This document shows positions 18,910-28,070 of a stretch of DNA of 64,000 nt, piece by piece (positions within the stretch are counted from its first letter, which is position 1; every line of letters starts with the position of its first letter). This DNA comes from Lachnospiraceae bacterium A4 (lineage in GTDB: Bacteria; Bacillota; Clostridia; Lachnospirales; Lachnospiraceae), in assembly GCA_000403215.2 (NCBI GenBank), contig KE159538.1, forward strand, positions 725,420 through 789,419, written 5' to 3'. Made by a program: the position numbers and the translations under genes. The notes below the pieces were generated by a model that was not told the origin of the DNA, did no database searches, and was given only the letters and a program-made list of their open reading frames with translations.

Positions 18910-21900
18910 ATGAGTATTTTGCAGATGAGCTTTTCCGGTGCAGTCTTGATTCTGGTCGTTCTGGTTCTGCGCGCACTGACTATGAACCGACTGCCAAAGG
19001 ATACATTCCTTATTTTGTGGGGAATTGTGTTATTTCGTTTGATTGTGCCATTTTCAGTGCCGTCGGAACTTAGCGTGTATTCGTGGATTGGGCGGAGTCT
19101 TGATCGAACCGTCATAGACAGTGGGATTTCGGAGCAGTCACCGAAAAAGAATTTGAATCAAGTACCGTTAGAGAACATTGATCGTGCAGACGAAGTGAAT
19201 CCGAAACTGATTTTAGAAAATGACACACATGTCATAAATTATACCAAAACAGATCCAAGTCAGACAGCACAGAACGCTGTTCAGGCTGTTGAAAGTAAAA
19301 GTGACGCTCTAAATACTGACAATCATGTCATATTTTCGGCGATGGCAGAAAAGCTGGCTGCATTTATGAATGATACGGTGTCAATACGTCTTGTTATCTG
19401 GTGCGTTGGAATGCTTGCCTGCATGACATATTTCACGCAGTCTTATCTGCGCTGCCGATTTGAATTTCAGACGTCAGTCCCTGTAGAAAATCTGGCAGCG
19501 CAGCGCTGGCTTACAAAGCACTGCTGCCGTACAATCTCGATCAGACAATCCGACAGGATTTCTACGCCGCTGACCTACGGCATCTGGCGTCCCGTGATAT
19601 TGATGCCCAAAGATACGGACTGGGAAAACATGCAGCAGCTACAGTATATCTTGGCACATGAGTACATTCATATTTGCCGCTGCGACGCGCTCACAAAGCT
19701 GGTCTGCATTTTTGCACTCTGTATCCACTGGTTCAACCCGCTGGTGTGGATCATGTATGTATTTTTTAACCGGGATGTGGAAATTTCCTGCGACGAACAT
19801 GTTGTGCGCCGCTTTGGGGAGAATGCAAAATCTGTGTATGCCAAAATGTTAATTCAGATGGAGGAAAAGCGCAGCAATGTTATGACATATTTGCCGCTTG
19901 GAAATGGGTTTTTGTTCAAAATAGGAAAGAATGCAATGGAAGAGAGGATTACAGCAATTATGAAAATCAAAAAGAAATCACTGCCCGCAGCGTTGCTGGC
20001 AGCAGTATTGGTTCTCGGCGTGACCGCGGTCTTTGCCTCCTCTGCGGCAGGCAAAACGGCTGAACCGAGAAAAGCAGAAGCAAATTTGACAGCAGAGACA
20101 ACTTTAACAAAAGAAGAATACGAAAAGCTGCAAGCCTTACAATTCCAAGGTTATGAAGAGCTGTGCATTTCTGACTATCAGAAGAAAGTGTGGGCGCTCA
20201 CTGACACAAAGGAATACAGGGACTTGTTAGAGCACATTTCTCAGAATGAAACACTGTATGCAATTTACGAGGGGAACATTGCGGCTGACAAAAATACGAA
20301 AGAGCTGCTTACATTTTACTATAATATTCTTGAGCCGCTCACAGCTAAAAGGTGGCAGACCAGAGATTTTAGCGGGGCTGCTACGACAGATTTTCCGAGT
20401 GCATCGGACAATGCCATACTGGAGTATACGGTGACACTTTCGATTCAGGACGCAGACCAATTGACTGTCGATCAATACAACACTGCGCGCCAGCATGTGA
20501 TGGAGGAGTTAAAGCACATTATTGAAACACGGGAATGGGATCCTGTGGAGCTGCGCGATGAGGAATTTATGCACACAACACTCGATGAGGAGATTGATAG
20601 TATCAAATGGAGCTGGGAGAACGAATCGCTTCGGATTACGATTGCCTATCACTATACTCCGCTGGGGGAGCTTCCGATTGACGAGATGGCGGACTGGCAG
20701 CAAGAGTCTTTTGATAAGTGGGAGGCCATGCTTGCGCCCTATGTGCCGTTTGGCGTCACCTATCGCTATGATCAGAAGATTGACGAATTTAGGATGTATT
20801 TTGAGGGAAAAGAAGTCCGTGCAATTTATGACACAGAGCAATATCAGTTTATTTCTACACATCTTGGAATTGGAGAAGGCATCTACGCCGACGATGCGAT
20901 TGACCTTTATGTCGAATATGATGACGGGAAAATCGCTGGACTGCGCGAAGCTACGCAGGAGGAGATGGCAGAAGCCACAGAGAAACGCTTGGCTGTGACG
21001 AACGCATATAAGCGGGGGCAGGAGGAGTATTCTGACCGGCTGCGTGAAGAGCTGCCCGCCACAGAGGAGGACTACCAAAGCTTGTTTACGCTGAAAACGT
21101 CAGCGTACCGCGCTAAAACCATCGCGGAATTTAACGAGGAACTCTTAGAATGGACAAATCACAATTTTGATCGGAAAGAGCGGATTGCCGTTGACAATTT
21201 TTATGAAGATTATCGTGTCATATTGACAGAGGAGGAGAAGGCATTTGCGGCAGTCACAGCACATTTTTCAGGTATGGAAAATGCTGCGTATGTCAGAAGT
21301 ATTCAGAAAAATGAACCCGTGCGTGATGTGGTGGAGACGGTTTCTCTGCGCAGTAAGCAGGAAGTTGACCGAGAAAGCGGCCGTTCTGCGTGGTGCTCGC
21401 TGTACTATGCCTTTTCGTATCATATTTCGGATAAGGAAACCGTCCGCGTTGGCGAGCGGGACGACTGCCTTGGCGGAATGATGGACAGCATTCGTGGATA
21501 CTGGGAATCATCGACAGTTGACCAGCTTATTTCAATGACAGAGGAGGAGATGCTGGAAACACTTCAAGCAATTGCAGAGAAATACAGCAGCCAAAGGATT
21601 CGCATCACAATTCTTGAGGATCAAGTTGCTTTTGAGACAATGGACGAGCGAATGCACGATGAGACGGAAAGAATTGATACTGCTGAACAGGCAGGATTAC
21701 AAGACATAGACACGATCACAATCAATGGCAAAGTGTATTATATGATTGCGACGGAGTCACAGCTTCGTTCGATTCGTGAATGCGGACTTGACAAAAACTA
21801 TATGCAGCAAAATGATATTGAGATTTCAGAGGACGCATGGCTTCCGATTGGGACATCGGATAATCCGTTTACCGGTTCCTATAATGGAAATGGGTTTAAA

Positions 21901-22074
21901 ATAATGCGTTTTGCTGACCGGCATAGCCACACTACACTGTTTGGAAGTGCTGAGGGGGCTGATTTGTATAACATTACGTTTTCCAATAAGAATACAGAAC
22001 GTTTTGATCATAAGGATATTGTCTGTGAATATGAGAAAGACTGTCGGATTTATGATATATTTTTTGAAGTGTGA
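18910..22074 (+). CDS. BlaR1-like M56 metallopeptidase sensor with enlarged ectodomain
   Basis: This 1,054-residue protein starts with the BlaR1/MecR1 membrane domain: several hydrophobic helices and the zinc site HEYIH at about residue 249 within LAHEYIHICRCDALTK, then DVEISCDEHVVRR. A last membrane helix lies at about 357-378. The remaining 670 or so residues are predicted extracellular. They lack an obvious penicillin-binding SxxK/SxN/KTG arrangement and end in a GLUG-like segment (WLPIGTSDNPFTGSYNGNGFKI) at about 975-1025. Its ligand is therefore probably not a classical beta-lactam. It is co-transcribed with the repressor. GGAGGGGG precedes the start. Confidence 0.85.
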   Translation: MSILQMSFSGAVLILVVLVLRALTMNRLPKDTFLILWGIVLFRLIVPFSVPSELSVYSWIGRSLDRTVIDSGISEQSPKKNLNQVPLENIDRADEVNPKLILENDTHVINYTKTDPSQTAQNAVQAVESKSDALNTDNHVIFSAMAEKLAAFMNDTVSIRLVIWCVGMLACMTYFTQSYLRCRFEFQTSVPVENLAAQRWLTKHCCRTISIRQSDRISTPLTYGIWRPVILMPKDTDWENMQQLQYILAHEYIHICRCDALTKLVCIFALCIHWFNPLVWIMYVFFNRDVEISCDEHVVRRFGENAKSVYAKMLIQMEEKRSNVMTYLPLGNGFLFKIGKNAMEERITAIMKIKKKSLPAALLAAVLVLGVTAVFASSAAGKTAEPRKAEANLTAETTLTKEEYEKLQALQFQGYEELCISDYQKKVWALTDTKEYRDLLEHISQNETLYAIYEGNIAADKNTKELLTFYYNILEPLTAKRWQTRDFSGAATTDFPSASDNAILEYTVTLSIQDADQLTVDQYNTARQHVMEELKHIIETREWDPVELRDEEFMHTTLDEEIDSIKWSWENESLRITIAYHYTPLGELPIDEMADWQQESFDKWEAMLAPYVPFGVTYRYDQKIDEFRMYFEGKEVRAIYDTEQYQFISTHLGIGEGIYADDAIDLYVEYDDGKIAGLREATQEEMAEATEKRLAVTNAYKRGQEEYSDRLREELPATEEDYQSLFTLKTSAYRAKTIAEFNEELLEWTNHNFDRKERIAVDNFYEDYRVILTEEEKAFAAVTAHFSGMENAAYVRSIQKNEPVRDVVETVSLRSKQEVDRESGRSAWCSLYYAFSYHISDKETVRVGERDDCLGGMMDSIRGYWESSTVDQLISMTEEEMLETLQAIAEKYSSQRIRITILEDQVAFETMDERMHDETERIDTAEQAGLQDIDTITINGKVYYMIATESQLRSIRECGLDKNYMQQNDIEISEDAWLPIGTSDNPFTGSYNGNGFKIMRFADRHSHTTLFGSAEGADLYNITFSNKNTERFDHKDIVCEYEKDCRIYDIFFEV

Positions 22075-22092
22075 GAAAGCTTGGGGTAAAAG

Positions 22093-22422
22093 ATGGCGGT
22101 GACATATCAAAAAAGTATTGATGCTGAGAATGGGAACAGCATTAGATTTTTACTCATAAATTTTGATTATATTGACGGAAATGAATATCTTGTCAAGTTA
22201 TTCGTCGAAGAATATGGTTTTATTGTACAAGAGAAAATTGACGGTTTGTGGTATCATATAATCCGTGTTAGCTTGGGCAGTACCATATATGAATTGCTGT
22301 GGCACGAGGACACCGGAAATGAGATTTATTGTATCGATCAAACTGAAAAAGGGAATGAAATGCTGCAACAGAGGCTGGAAAAGATATTGTGTATTCTCAA
22401 TAGCCGAATGAATTTTTCATAA
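22093..22422 (+). CDS. Small acidic protein of unknown function
   Basis: This 109-residue soluble protein has no recognised family. It starts 18 bp after the sensor gene with a GGGG purine tract 7 nt upstream, so it is probably the third gene of the BlaI operon. The sequence is rich in Ile, Glu and Tyr (GLWYHIIRVSLGSTIYELLWHED) and resembles small immunity-type or adaptor proteins in size and composition only. Confidence 0.6.
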   Translation: MAVTYQKSIDAENGNSIRFLLINFDYIDGNEYLVKLFVEEYGFIVQEKIDGLWYHIIRVSLGSTIYELLWHEDTGNEIYCIDQTEKGNEMLQQRLEKILCILNSRMNFS

Positions 22423-22550
22423 TACTACTCGAGCCGCTTTTTTAGAAGTATTTTTCAATCGAACTTGTGTGATAAGAGATCATGCGCTACATTGAGATCA
22501 TCAATGCTGCGACCAACTCGAAAAATATAATAATTGCGTATTATGATGCG

Positions 22551-22593
22551 CGGGCGTCCAAAGGAAATATGCCGGCAGGCAGATGGACGCCCG
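22551..22593. terminator. GC-rich hairpin at the 3' end of the DUF2461 gene
   Basis: A perfect 10-bp stem, CGGGCGTCCA (22551-22560) with TGGACGCCCG (22584-22593), has a 23-nt loop. It lies just after the stop of the leftward DUF2461 gene. The T run is weak, so termination is probable but not certain. Confidence 0.5.
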
Positions 22594-22604
22594 GTGCGCG
22601 AACA

Positions 22605-23291
22605 TTATCTCGACGGCATCTGAAATCCTGCAAGCGCTCTGTTCAAATAGTCATTAAACGGTTTCATGATTTGGAAAAGTTCTGCTGCTTTTGCGACAAA
22701 TACTTCTGCATCGCGCAAGTCCTCGTCCTTGATCGGATATTCCAGATACCAGCTCTTATATTTCAAATATTCTGCCTGAGGGTGTTCTTTCTCATAGCCC
22801 GCAGGGACATTTTTTAGAGCGCTTCCCTGTACAGTGAAGTGCTTCTCAAACGCCGGTGCATGTATAAGCTTTTCCCACTCCTTCCCATTTTGGGCGATAA
22901 AGTCCCGTATCATGGTGGTTGCATCTTTAAACATGTCTGCGAATAGACCGCCGCCTAAAAAGGACTGGCTGCCGGGCTTTATCATAAGGTAATATCCGAC
23001 TGGTACAGGCAGTTTTCCCTGAGCGGATATATGGGCGCGAAATGCAGGATTGTAGGGTGATTTGTTATGACTGAAACGGGTGTCTCTGACAATCTTGAAG
23101 GTAAGGTCTTTGGGATTGTTATGGAGGATACTGCTGTCAAACTTTCCAATCTCGAGCATTAATGCCTGCAATAAATTTTCAAACTCTGCATTCGCTTTTT
23201 TAAAATCCTCTTTGTTTGCATGATACCACTCGCGGTTATTATTTATGCTCAATGCCGACAAGTAATCTATCATCAATTGTGTATTTATCAT
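22605..23291 (-). CDS. DUF2461 family protein
   Basis: This 228-residue protein matches the DUF2461/TIGR02453 family: NNNREWYHANKEDFKKA near the start, FKIVRDTRFSHNKSPYNPAFRAHIS, then YYLMIKPGSQSFLGGGLF. The family is widespread and of unknown biochemical function. GGAG lies upstream of the ATG at 23291. It follows the sigma factor gene on the same strand by 12 bp, so the two are likely co-transcribed. Confidence 0.9.
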   Translation of the reverse strand: MINTQLMIDYLSALSINNNREWYHANKEDFKKANAEFENLLQALMLEIGKFDSSILHNNPKDLTFKIVRDTRFSHNKSPYNPAFRAHISAQGKLPVPVGYYLMIKPGSQSFLGGGLFADMFKDATTMIRDFIAQNGKEWEKLIHAPAFEKHFTVQGSALKNVPAGYEKEHPQAEYLKYKSWYLEYPIKDEDLRDAEVFVAKAAELFQIMKPFNDYLNRALAGFQMPSR

Positions 23292-23303
23292 TGATTCTCT
23301 CCT

Positions 23304-24155
23304 TTATGCGTTTTGTATGGTGGAAAATTGCGTGGAATCCAAAAATTCTTGTATCAGATGTCTCGTGTGCTCGGGAGACTGGTAGGGCTTGCAGAATGAA
23401 AAATCCTGCGATAAATTGTCAATATCCTCCATTGCGTTTTTTACCGCCATCATGGTCTGTATGGGGATTTCTGTGGCTGACACATAGTCTAACTGCAAAG
23501 GGTTTAGCCGATGACTCTGTATCGCGTAATTGACTCTGTCCCTGCATTTGCATCTGCCGCTGCCATATTCTCCGCAATACTGCGCCAGAAAATCTGCCAT
23601 TTTTTTGCGCACACGGCAAAGGCGCTGGCGGTATGCCTCTGGAGTCAGTTCCAAAAGCTCTGCCGCGATGCGGCTGTCAATCTGAAACATTGTACCCAAT
23701 ATAAAAATACATCTGCTCTCCTCATCAAGACATTGCAGCATCACATTGGTGCAGGATAATTTCAGTTCCTCCGCTAAGATATCGGTTTCCACATTCTGAG
23801 TTAAATCAGGCACATCGTCAATTTTGGCGTTTTCTATGTCATTTCCATAATACTCGAAATTCAACGGATAGCGTGCAAACATATGCTTTTTATAATTTTT
23901 CAGATGATTTGCTGCAATGCGAAATACCCACGTCGTAAAGGAACTGTCGCCTCTAAATGATGACAGATGTGTAATCATTTTGAGCAGAATATCCTGTGTG
24001 GCATCCTCCGCGTCTGCAAATGTGCCAAGCATTCGAAGCGACATATTAAATATGATGTCCTGCACACCGGCAATAAGTGTTTCAAGCGCCTTTTTATCGC
24101 CTGCCGTGGCTTTGGCGACCAAGGCCTGTAGTTCTTCATTGGTTTTATTTTTCAT
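23304..24155 (-). CDS. ECF-type sigma factor with C-terminal extension
   Basis: This 283-residue protein has sigma region 2 (DIIFNMSLRMLGTFADAEDATQDILLKMITHLSSFRGDSSFTTWVFRIAANH) and a region 4-like HTH (LDEESRCIFILGTMFQIDSRIAAELLELTPEAYRQRLCRVRKKM). About 100 extra C-terminal residues include a GRCKCRDRVNYAIQSHRL segment with closely spaced Cys, perhaps a metal-linked or regulatory tail. AGGAGG precedes the start by 9 nt. No anti-sigma factor is adjacent, so control may lie in the extension. Confidence 0.85.
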   Translation of the reverse strand: MKNKTNEELQALVAKATAGDKKALETLIAGVQDIIFNMSLRMLGTFADAEDATQDILLKMITHLSSFRGDSSFTTWVFRIAANHLKNYKKHMFARYPLNFEYYGNDIENAKIDDVPDLTQNVETDILAEELKLSCTNVMLQCLDEESRCIFILGTMFQIDSRIAAELLELTPEAYRQRLCRVRKKMADFLAQYCGEYGSGRCKCRDRVNYAIQSHRLNPLQLDYVSATEIPIQTMMAVKNAMEDIDNLSQDFSFCKPYQSPEHTRHLIQEFLDSTQFSTIQNA

Positions 24156-24593
24156 AGATTTTTACCTCCTACTTTATTAGACAACGCAATCTTGGCTGTG
24201 TGACATGGAAAATCTAATTTTTTTCAAATCCCGATAGAAAGTGCCGTATTTCAGGCATTTCTTCGCGAAGCAGCCTTTGCAGCGAGTGGAAACTGCCGTA
24301 GGCGGTTAGAAGTTCTTCTCACATGAATAACAGGGGTGGGGGATTGCTATGAAGCACTTGGATTTCGGCAGGTACAGATTGAACTGTATAGAATGCTGAT
24401 CGGGGATTGGGAATGCATTGAAATGGAGTTGGATATTCAATGCATTCCGAATTCCCATGTGCAGCTTGAAGAAAACGGTGAAACAATAAGACAGGAAGCC
24501 GTTTCTCTGCTTCGCGGAATCTTTCGTGCACCAGCTTTGGCGGCTGGTTGATCTGGCACAAAGAGACTCCGTAAGGCGGGGGCAGTGAGCGTA
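24156..24593. other. Gene-poor stretch with a long hairpin
   Basis: No convincing gene was found in these 438 bases; two short overlapping frames lack ribosome binding sites. The notable feature is an inverted repeat with 13-bp perfect arms at 24410-24422 and 24436-24448 (GGAATGCATTGAA). With two mismatches it extends to about 20 bp per side. It may be a relic of a mobile repeat or a structured untranslated region. Confidence 0.5.
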
Positions 24594-25046
24594 TTATTGG
24601 CTTGCTGTGCTCAGTTTTCGCACAATTTTTAGGTCTAACTGTTTGAGCTGTTCAAAGACCTGCTGTGTCACGGTCTCGATGCTGTCAATTTGCTCCTGCG
24701 GCAGTTGTTTCTCTGAAAAAACTTCCATCAGCGCTGCGTGATAGTCTCTTTTGTGTTTTTTGTTCAGGCTGTTCCAGTTCACACCGGAAAAGTGTGTGAA
24801 GATGGTGCTGTCCACTGTCAATTTGGATTGTAAAATTAAAACGCCGATGACAGGGTAGCCCGCGTAGCCCTGCCAGTAGGTAGCGTTGTCTGTGGAAGAA
24901 TATGTGTTGTCTTTCCATGCAACTTTGTATGATTTTGCGCCGTCAGACGAGATGACTTTGGCAGAAGTCTCCTCCATGTGTATACGGTTGTCCGCCAGAG
25001 CGGAATACGCTTCATATATTTTTTCAATTGGTGGTAATTTTTCCAT
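24594..25046 (-). CDS. Hypothetical protein, 150 residues
   Basis: No family is recognised. GGAGG lies 6 nt before the ATG. The product is soluble and contains a Tyr/Trp-rich central part (YKVAWKDNTYSSTDNATYWQGYAGYPVIGVLILQ) and a helical C-terminus. The middle suggests a small alpha/beta domain. It lies about 70 bp downstream of the zinc-ribbon gene on the same strand and may be co-transcribed with it. Confidence 0.65.
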   Translation of the reverse strand: MEKLPPIEKIYEAYSALADNRIHMEETSAKVISSDGAKSYKVAWKDNTYSSTDNATYWQGYAGYPVIGVLILQSKLTVDSTIFTHFSGVNWNSLNKKHKRDYHAALMEVFSEKQLPQEQIDSIETVTQQVFEQLKQLDLKIVRKLSTASQ

Positions 25047-25113
25047 GAAAATCCTCCATGCCGCCTATGAGCGGCTCAAATGCGCAGATCTGCAAGTTGT
25101 TATAAACAGATGC

Positions 25114-26070
25114 TTAGGTCTGCTGGTATTGTATTGCGGCGATCTGGCAGTCACGGCAGATTTGGATATAGTGCGTGCCGCAGGTAGTCCACTCTTCGCC
25201 AAGCTGTGCCAAGTGCATCATTTTCTTGCCGCATTCTGGACAGACTGCGAAGGAGGCGTCATCGACAAATGCCGGTCTGCCGCCGACGGCGCAGCGCTCA
25301 AACTCGTCGCAGTAGCTTTTGGGAACCATTTTCTTAGAGAGTACAAAGGGTGTGCGGTCATTTAAGTCCTCATCGTCACAGAAGTATTCTTCGCCATCAT
25401 CATGGCGCAGAATCGTGCTTTCTCCGTCCTCAACATATTTGCAGAATACGGTACCTGACCACGGAAGGCAGCCTTCGCAGTATTTGATTTTAATTTTTCC
25501 ATGGAATCCCAGAAAGGACAGGCGTTCATCGCGGCCATCAAGCACCAGCACATTGACATAACTGGACTCGCAAAACGGACATTTCTCCTCAGCAGTGCCG
25601 CCATAGACATTTTCTTCCGGCGCGGCTGTCTCTGACTTTTCCAGCGCATAGCACGCATCGAAGAAAAGCTGCCTTTTTTTGCCGTTCTCAATGCACCAGC
25701 CGCCCTCCTCAGCGTAGTGATAGGGTCCAACATACAGCGATTCACGCCACGGCCTAGGCGCCTCCTCCCATTTTTGGAAGTATTCTGCGACAGTCTCATC
25801 GCCGATCATGGCAAGCGCAACAAGATAGTTGTTGATCAGATTTTTGTCTGGCTCGCCTTTGTCCAACAGGTCAATCAGCTTGTCACGCACATCCGCTGGA
25901 GCGTCTTGATATAGAATCCGTGGGTACAAGATTCCCGCTTCGTAGGCAGCCCGCGCGATATCCGGGTCGGAGATTCCCTGATTGCGGATTAAATCATCGC
26001 AGCACGAACACGAACAGCCGTACTTTTCTTCAATTCGTTCTCCCAGTGTCTTTTTTTCTTGTTCTTCCAT
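25114..26070 (-). CDS. Cys-rich protein with zinc-ribbon-like motifs
   Basis: This 318-residue protein carries several paired cysteines: CSCSCCDD near the start, CPFCESSY at about residue 165, CEGC soon after, then CPECGKKM and CRDC near the end. The pairs resemble zinc ribbons. Between them is an acidic region with no recognised fold. The start at 26070 has GAGG 7 nt upstream, unlike the earlier in-frame codon. No function can be assigned. Confidence 0.65.
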   Translation of the reverse strand: MEEQEKKTLGERIEEKYGCSCSCCDDLIRNQGISDPDIARAAYEAGILYPRILYQDAPADVRDKLIDLLDKGEPDKNLINNYLVALAMIGDETVAEYFQKWEEAPRPWRESLYVGPYHYAEEGGWCIENGKKRQLFFDACYALEKSETAAPEENVYGGTAEEKCPFCESSYVNVLVLDGRDERLSFLGFHGKIKIKYCEGCLPWSGTVFCKYVEDGESTILRHDDGEEYFCDDEDLNDRTPFVLSKKMVPKSYCDEFERCAVGGRPAFVDDASFAVCPECGKKMMHLAQLGEEWTTCGTHYIQICRDCQIAAIQYQQT

Positions 26071-26200
26071 TTGGTATCCTCGCTTTCGTATCATCGTTTG
26101 AGACGGCAACTATCGTTTAGAAATTGAGTTTTATTGTCGCAGCGTCTTATATATTCAGTATACTATATTTAGCGGGAGATGGAAATAGATTTTTGGATAT

Positions 26201-27010
26201 TTAACCTTTTCTGCGCGCATAGTCACAGGCAAAAATCGTGAACGCCACGATGAGCAGGATAAAAATAGTCAGTATGTCCCAGATTTCAATGAGCGGTTCG
26301 GATATCATTGTTGACAGCGCACCATTGATGACAAACTGCAATGGGATCAGCAGCAGGACCGCAGTGCCCCAGACTGCCAGCGCCCTGTTTGGAAATCGCT
26401 TGAACAATCCAAATACCAGCCATATGTAGACCATTGCAATCACAGCCATCACTGCCCCGATGGAAAAGACGGAGGAAACATTTACCAGACGACTCAATAT
26501 ATAGAGAAATGGCAGAATAAAAAGGCTCAGTGAGATCAGGCTGCCAGCGATTCCCCGCTTTCCCAAGATAATAACAGGAAATGAGATTACCCATGCGAAA
26601 ACAATAGAGCTCAAGGGAATCAGCGACCACGATAGACCGCCCGAAAGAGCGATATCACAGATGACACAAACCACGATTCCTACCATCAAAGTCAATGAGT
26701 AAATGAAACAAATCACGACATTTTTGTTGAGATTATTCTCGTCCCGCTGCTTCAAAGCAAGCAGATTTTCATCTGCCTTGATCTCATAATTTTCCATATG
26801 AATCTCCTCCCCGCTTAATAGTTCGTTTACCGTAATCCCCAGAATTTGACTAAGTTCAAGCATGATCGAGGAGTCCGGCATACTGTTTCCCGTCTCCCAT
26901 TTCGAGACAGCTCTATCCGTAATGCCAAGCTGTTCTGCAAGCTGTGCCTGTGTCAGATTATTTTTCTTACGGCATGCTGCAATAAATTTTCCAATGTCTT
27001 TTTGGTTCAT
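26201..27010 (-). CDS. XRE-family regulator fused to a membrane domain
   Basis: This 269-residue protein begins with an HTH of the XRE type (LTQAQLAEQLGITDRAVSKWETGNSMPD), residues about 8-60. A short linker and about six hydrophobic segments follow. Such HTH-membrane proteins are common in Lachnospiraceae and are thought to sense envelope or membrane signals while binding DNA. AGGAGG lies upstream of the ATG. The HTH closely resembles that of the XRE-ABC fusion at 30-31 kb. Confidence 0.85.
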   Translation of the reverse strand: MNQKDIGKFIAACRKKNNLTQAQLAEQLGITDRAVSKWETGNSMPDSSIMLELSQILGITVNELLSGEEIHMENYEIKADENLLALKQRDENNLNKNVVICFIYSLTLMVGIVVCVICDIALSGGLSWSLIPLSSIVFAWVISFPVIILGKRGIAGSLISLSLFILPFLYILSRLVNVSSVFSIGAVMAVIAMVYIWLVFGLFKRFPNRALAVWGTAVLLLIPLQFVINGALSTMISEPLIEIWDILTIFILLIVAFTIFACDYARRKG

Positions 27011-27044
27011 GTTTACCTCCTGAAAAAGTATAAATTCTATATTT

Positions 27045-27674
27045 TTATGTGTTGAATGAAGTCAAAAAATCGTTGATGATGTGTCCCAATTCAGCGGGTG
27101 CATCAATGTTTACCTCGTGTCCTGCATTGCGAATAATCGAGAGTTTTGCCGTGGGAAGTTGTTCTTTTAATTGCAGGGCAGAAGGCTTGTTTGCCCTGTC
27201 GCGCGCACCACATAATATAAGTACAGGGCAGGTGATTTTATGCAAATGATGTGTGAAATCTAAGTCAATCATAGACTTGCACAGACGGATAAAAGCTGTT
27301 TTTTGAAAGCCCATTTCCTGAAATTTAGAGGCAGGAATCAGATGAAAAATCACATTTTGAAGCTGCAAAAGATGTTTGGGCATCGTGTACTGCGTGCCAA
27401 TCAGCGAGAGAGAATGCACTGTATTTGGATGGTCAATTGCGAAGTTCAGCGCAAGAATACCGCCCAGTGACAGACCGCACAAATTGAGTGGCTCATCGTA
27501 TTGTAAGGCATATTTTTCCAAGGAGGAGTACAGCGTTTCATAGGAAGGCGTCTGGTTTATAAGCCAGTCTGGAAGGTTTGGACAGAGGCAGTCAGTCTGG
27601 CTTGTCATGACCTGAAGTGTCGGCTTCCAGACGGCGGCAGTTTGTCCTAGACCGTGTAAAAATATGATTTTCAT
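27045..27674 (-). CDS. Alpha/beta hydrolase
   Basis: This 209-residue protein has the alpha/beta hydrolase fold: IFLHGLGQTAAVW near the start (oxyanion region), the nucleophile elbow GLSLGG, an acidic residue in LCGARDRAN and the catalytic His in AGHEVN. That completes a Ser-Asp-His triad. The start at 27674 is chosen because AGGTG lies 10 nt upstream; ATG at 27683 is closer to it. The substrate is unknown; the size suits a small esterase or lactonase. Confidence 0.9.
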   Translation of the reverse strand: MKIIFLHGLGQTAAVWKPTLQVMTSQTDCLCPNLPDWLINQTPSYETLYSSLEKYALQYDEPLNLCGLSLGGILALNFAIDHPNTVHSLSLIGTQYTMPKHLLQLQNVIFHLIPASKFQEMGFQKTAFIRLCKSMIDLDFTHHLHKITCPVLILCGARDRANKPSALQLKEQLPTAKLSIIRNAGHEVNIDAPAELGHIINDFLTSFNT

Positions 27675-28070
27675 GCGTATCATTCACCTTTCTGTATCTG
27701 TTTTGCAGCGCACTGCTGTATCAAGTATCATATAAAAAGTTCAGTGTATATCTTGATATGAATATATACCAAAATGCTGGAAAAATACACGAACTATTGG
27801 TTGAGTGCTGCGATTCAACTGTTGGTTGAGTTCTCTAATCGGGGGGATTACAGGTTCAAAGCCAAAAGGTGTTGTGCCGGTTTTTGCAAAATAATCCTTC
27901 GGACAGAAGAAATTAACGTCATGTTATCGCTTTCGTATTTAAATGTCAAGTACAATGTGATATGATGAATTGGGATATATGAAAAATAAATCCAGCGCAT
28001 GTAATTGGGGTTTAATATGTATTTTTTGCTGTGTTTTTTGGTACTTATTGGAGGTATGAAGGGAGGTAAA
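27675..28070. other. Intergenic stretch, no gene called
   Basis: No convincing gene is visible between the hydrolase and the esterase start. It contains two copies of TTGGTTGAGT about 24 bp apart and a short stretch with tRNA-arm-like words near 27850-27870, but no complete cloverleaf can be drawn. Promoter-like AT-rich DNA precedes the esterase gene. Confidence 0.5.

Noticed and set aside
24336..24551. 71-codon frame in the gene-poor stretch
   Set aside because: It starts at GTG without a ribosome binding site and is largely the long inverted repeat.
27840..27890. tRNA-like words (GGTTCAAAGCC) suggesting a tRNA
   Set aside because: No acceptor stem, anticodon arm or D arm of proper spacing can be formed.
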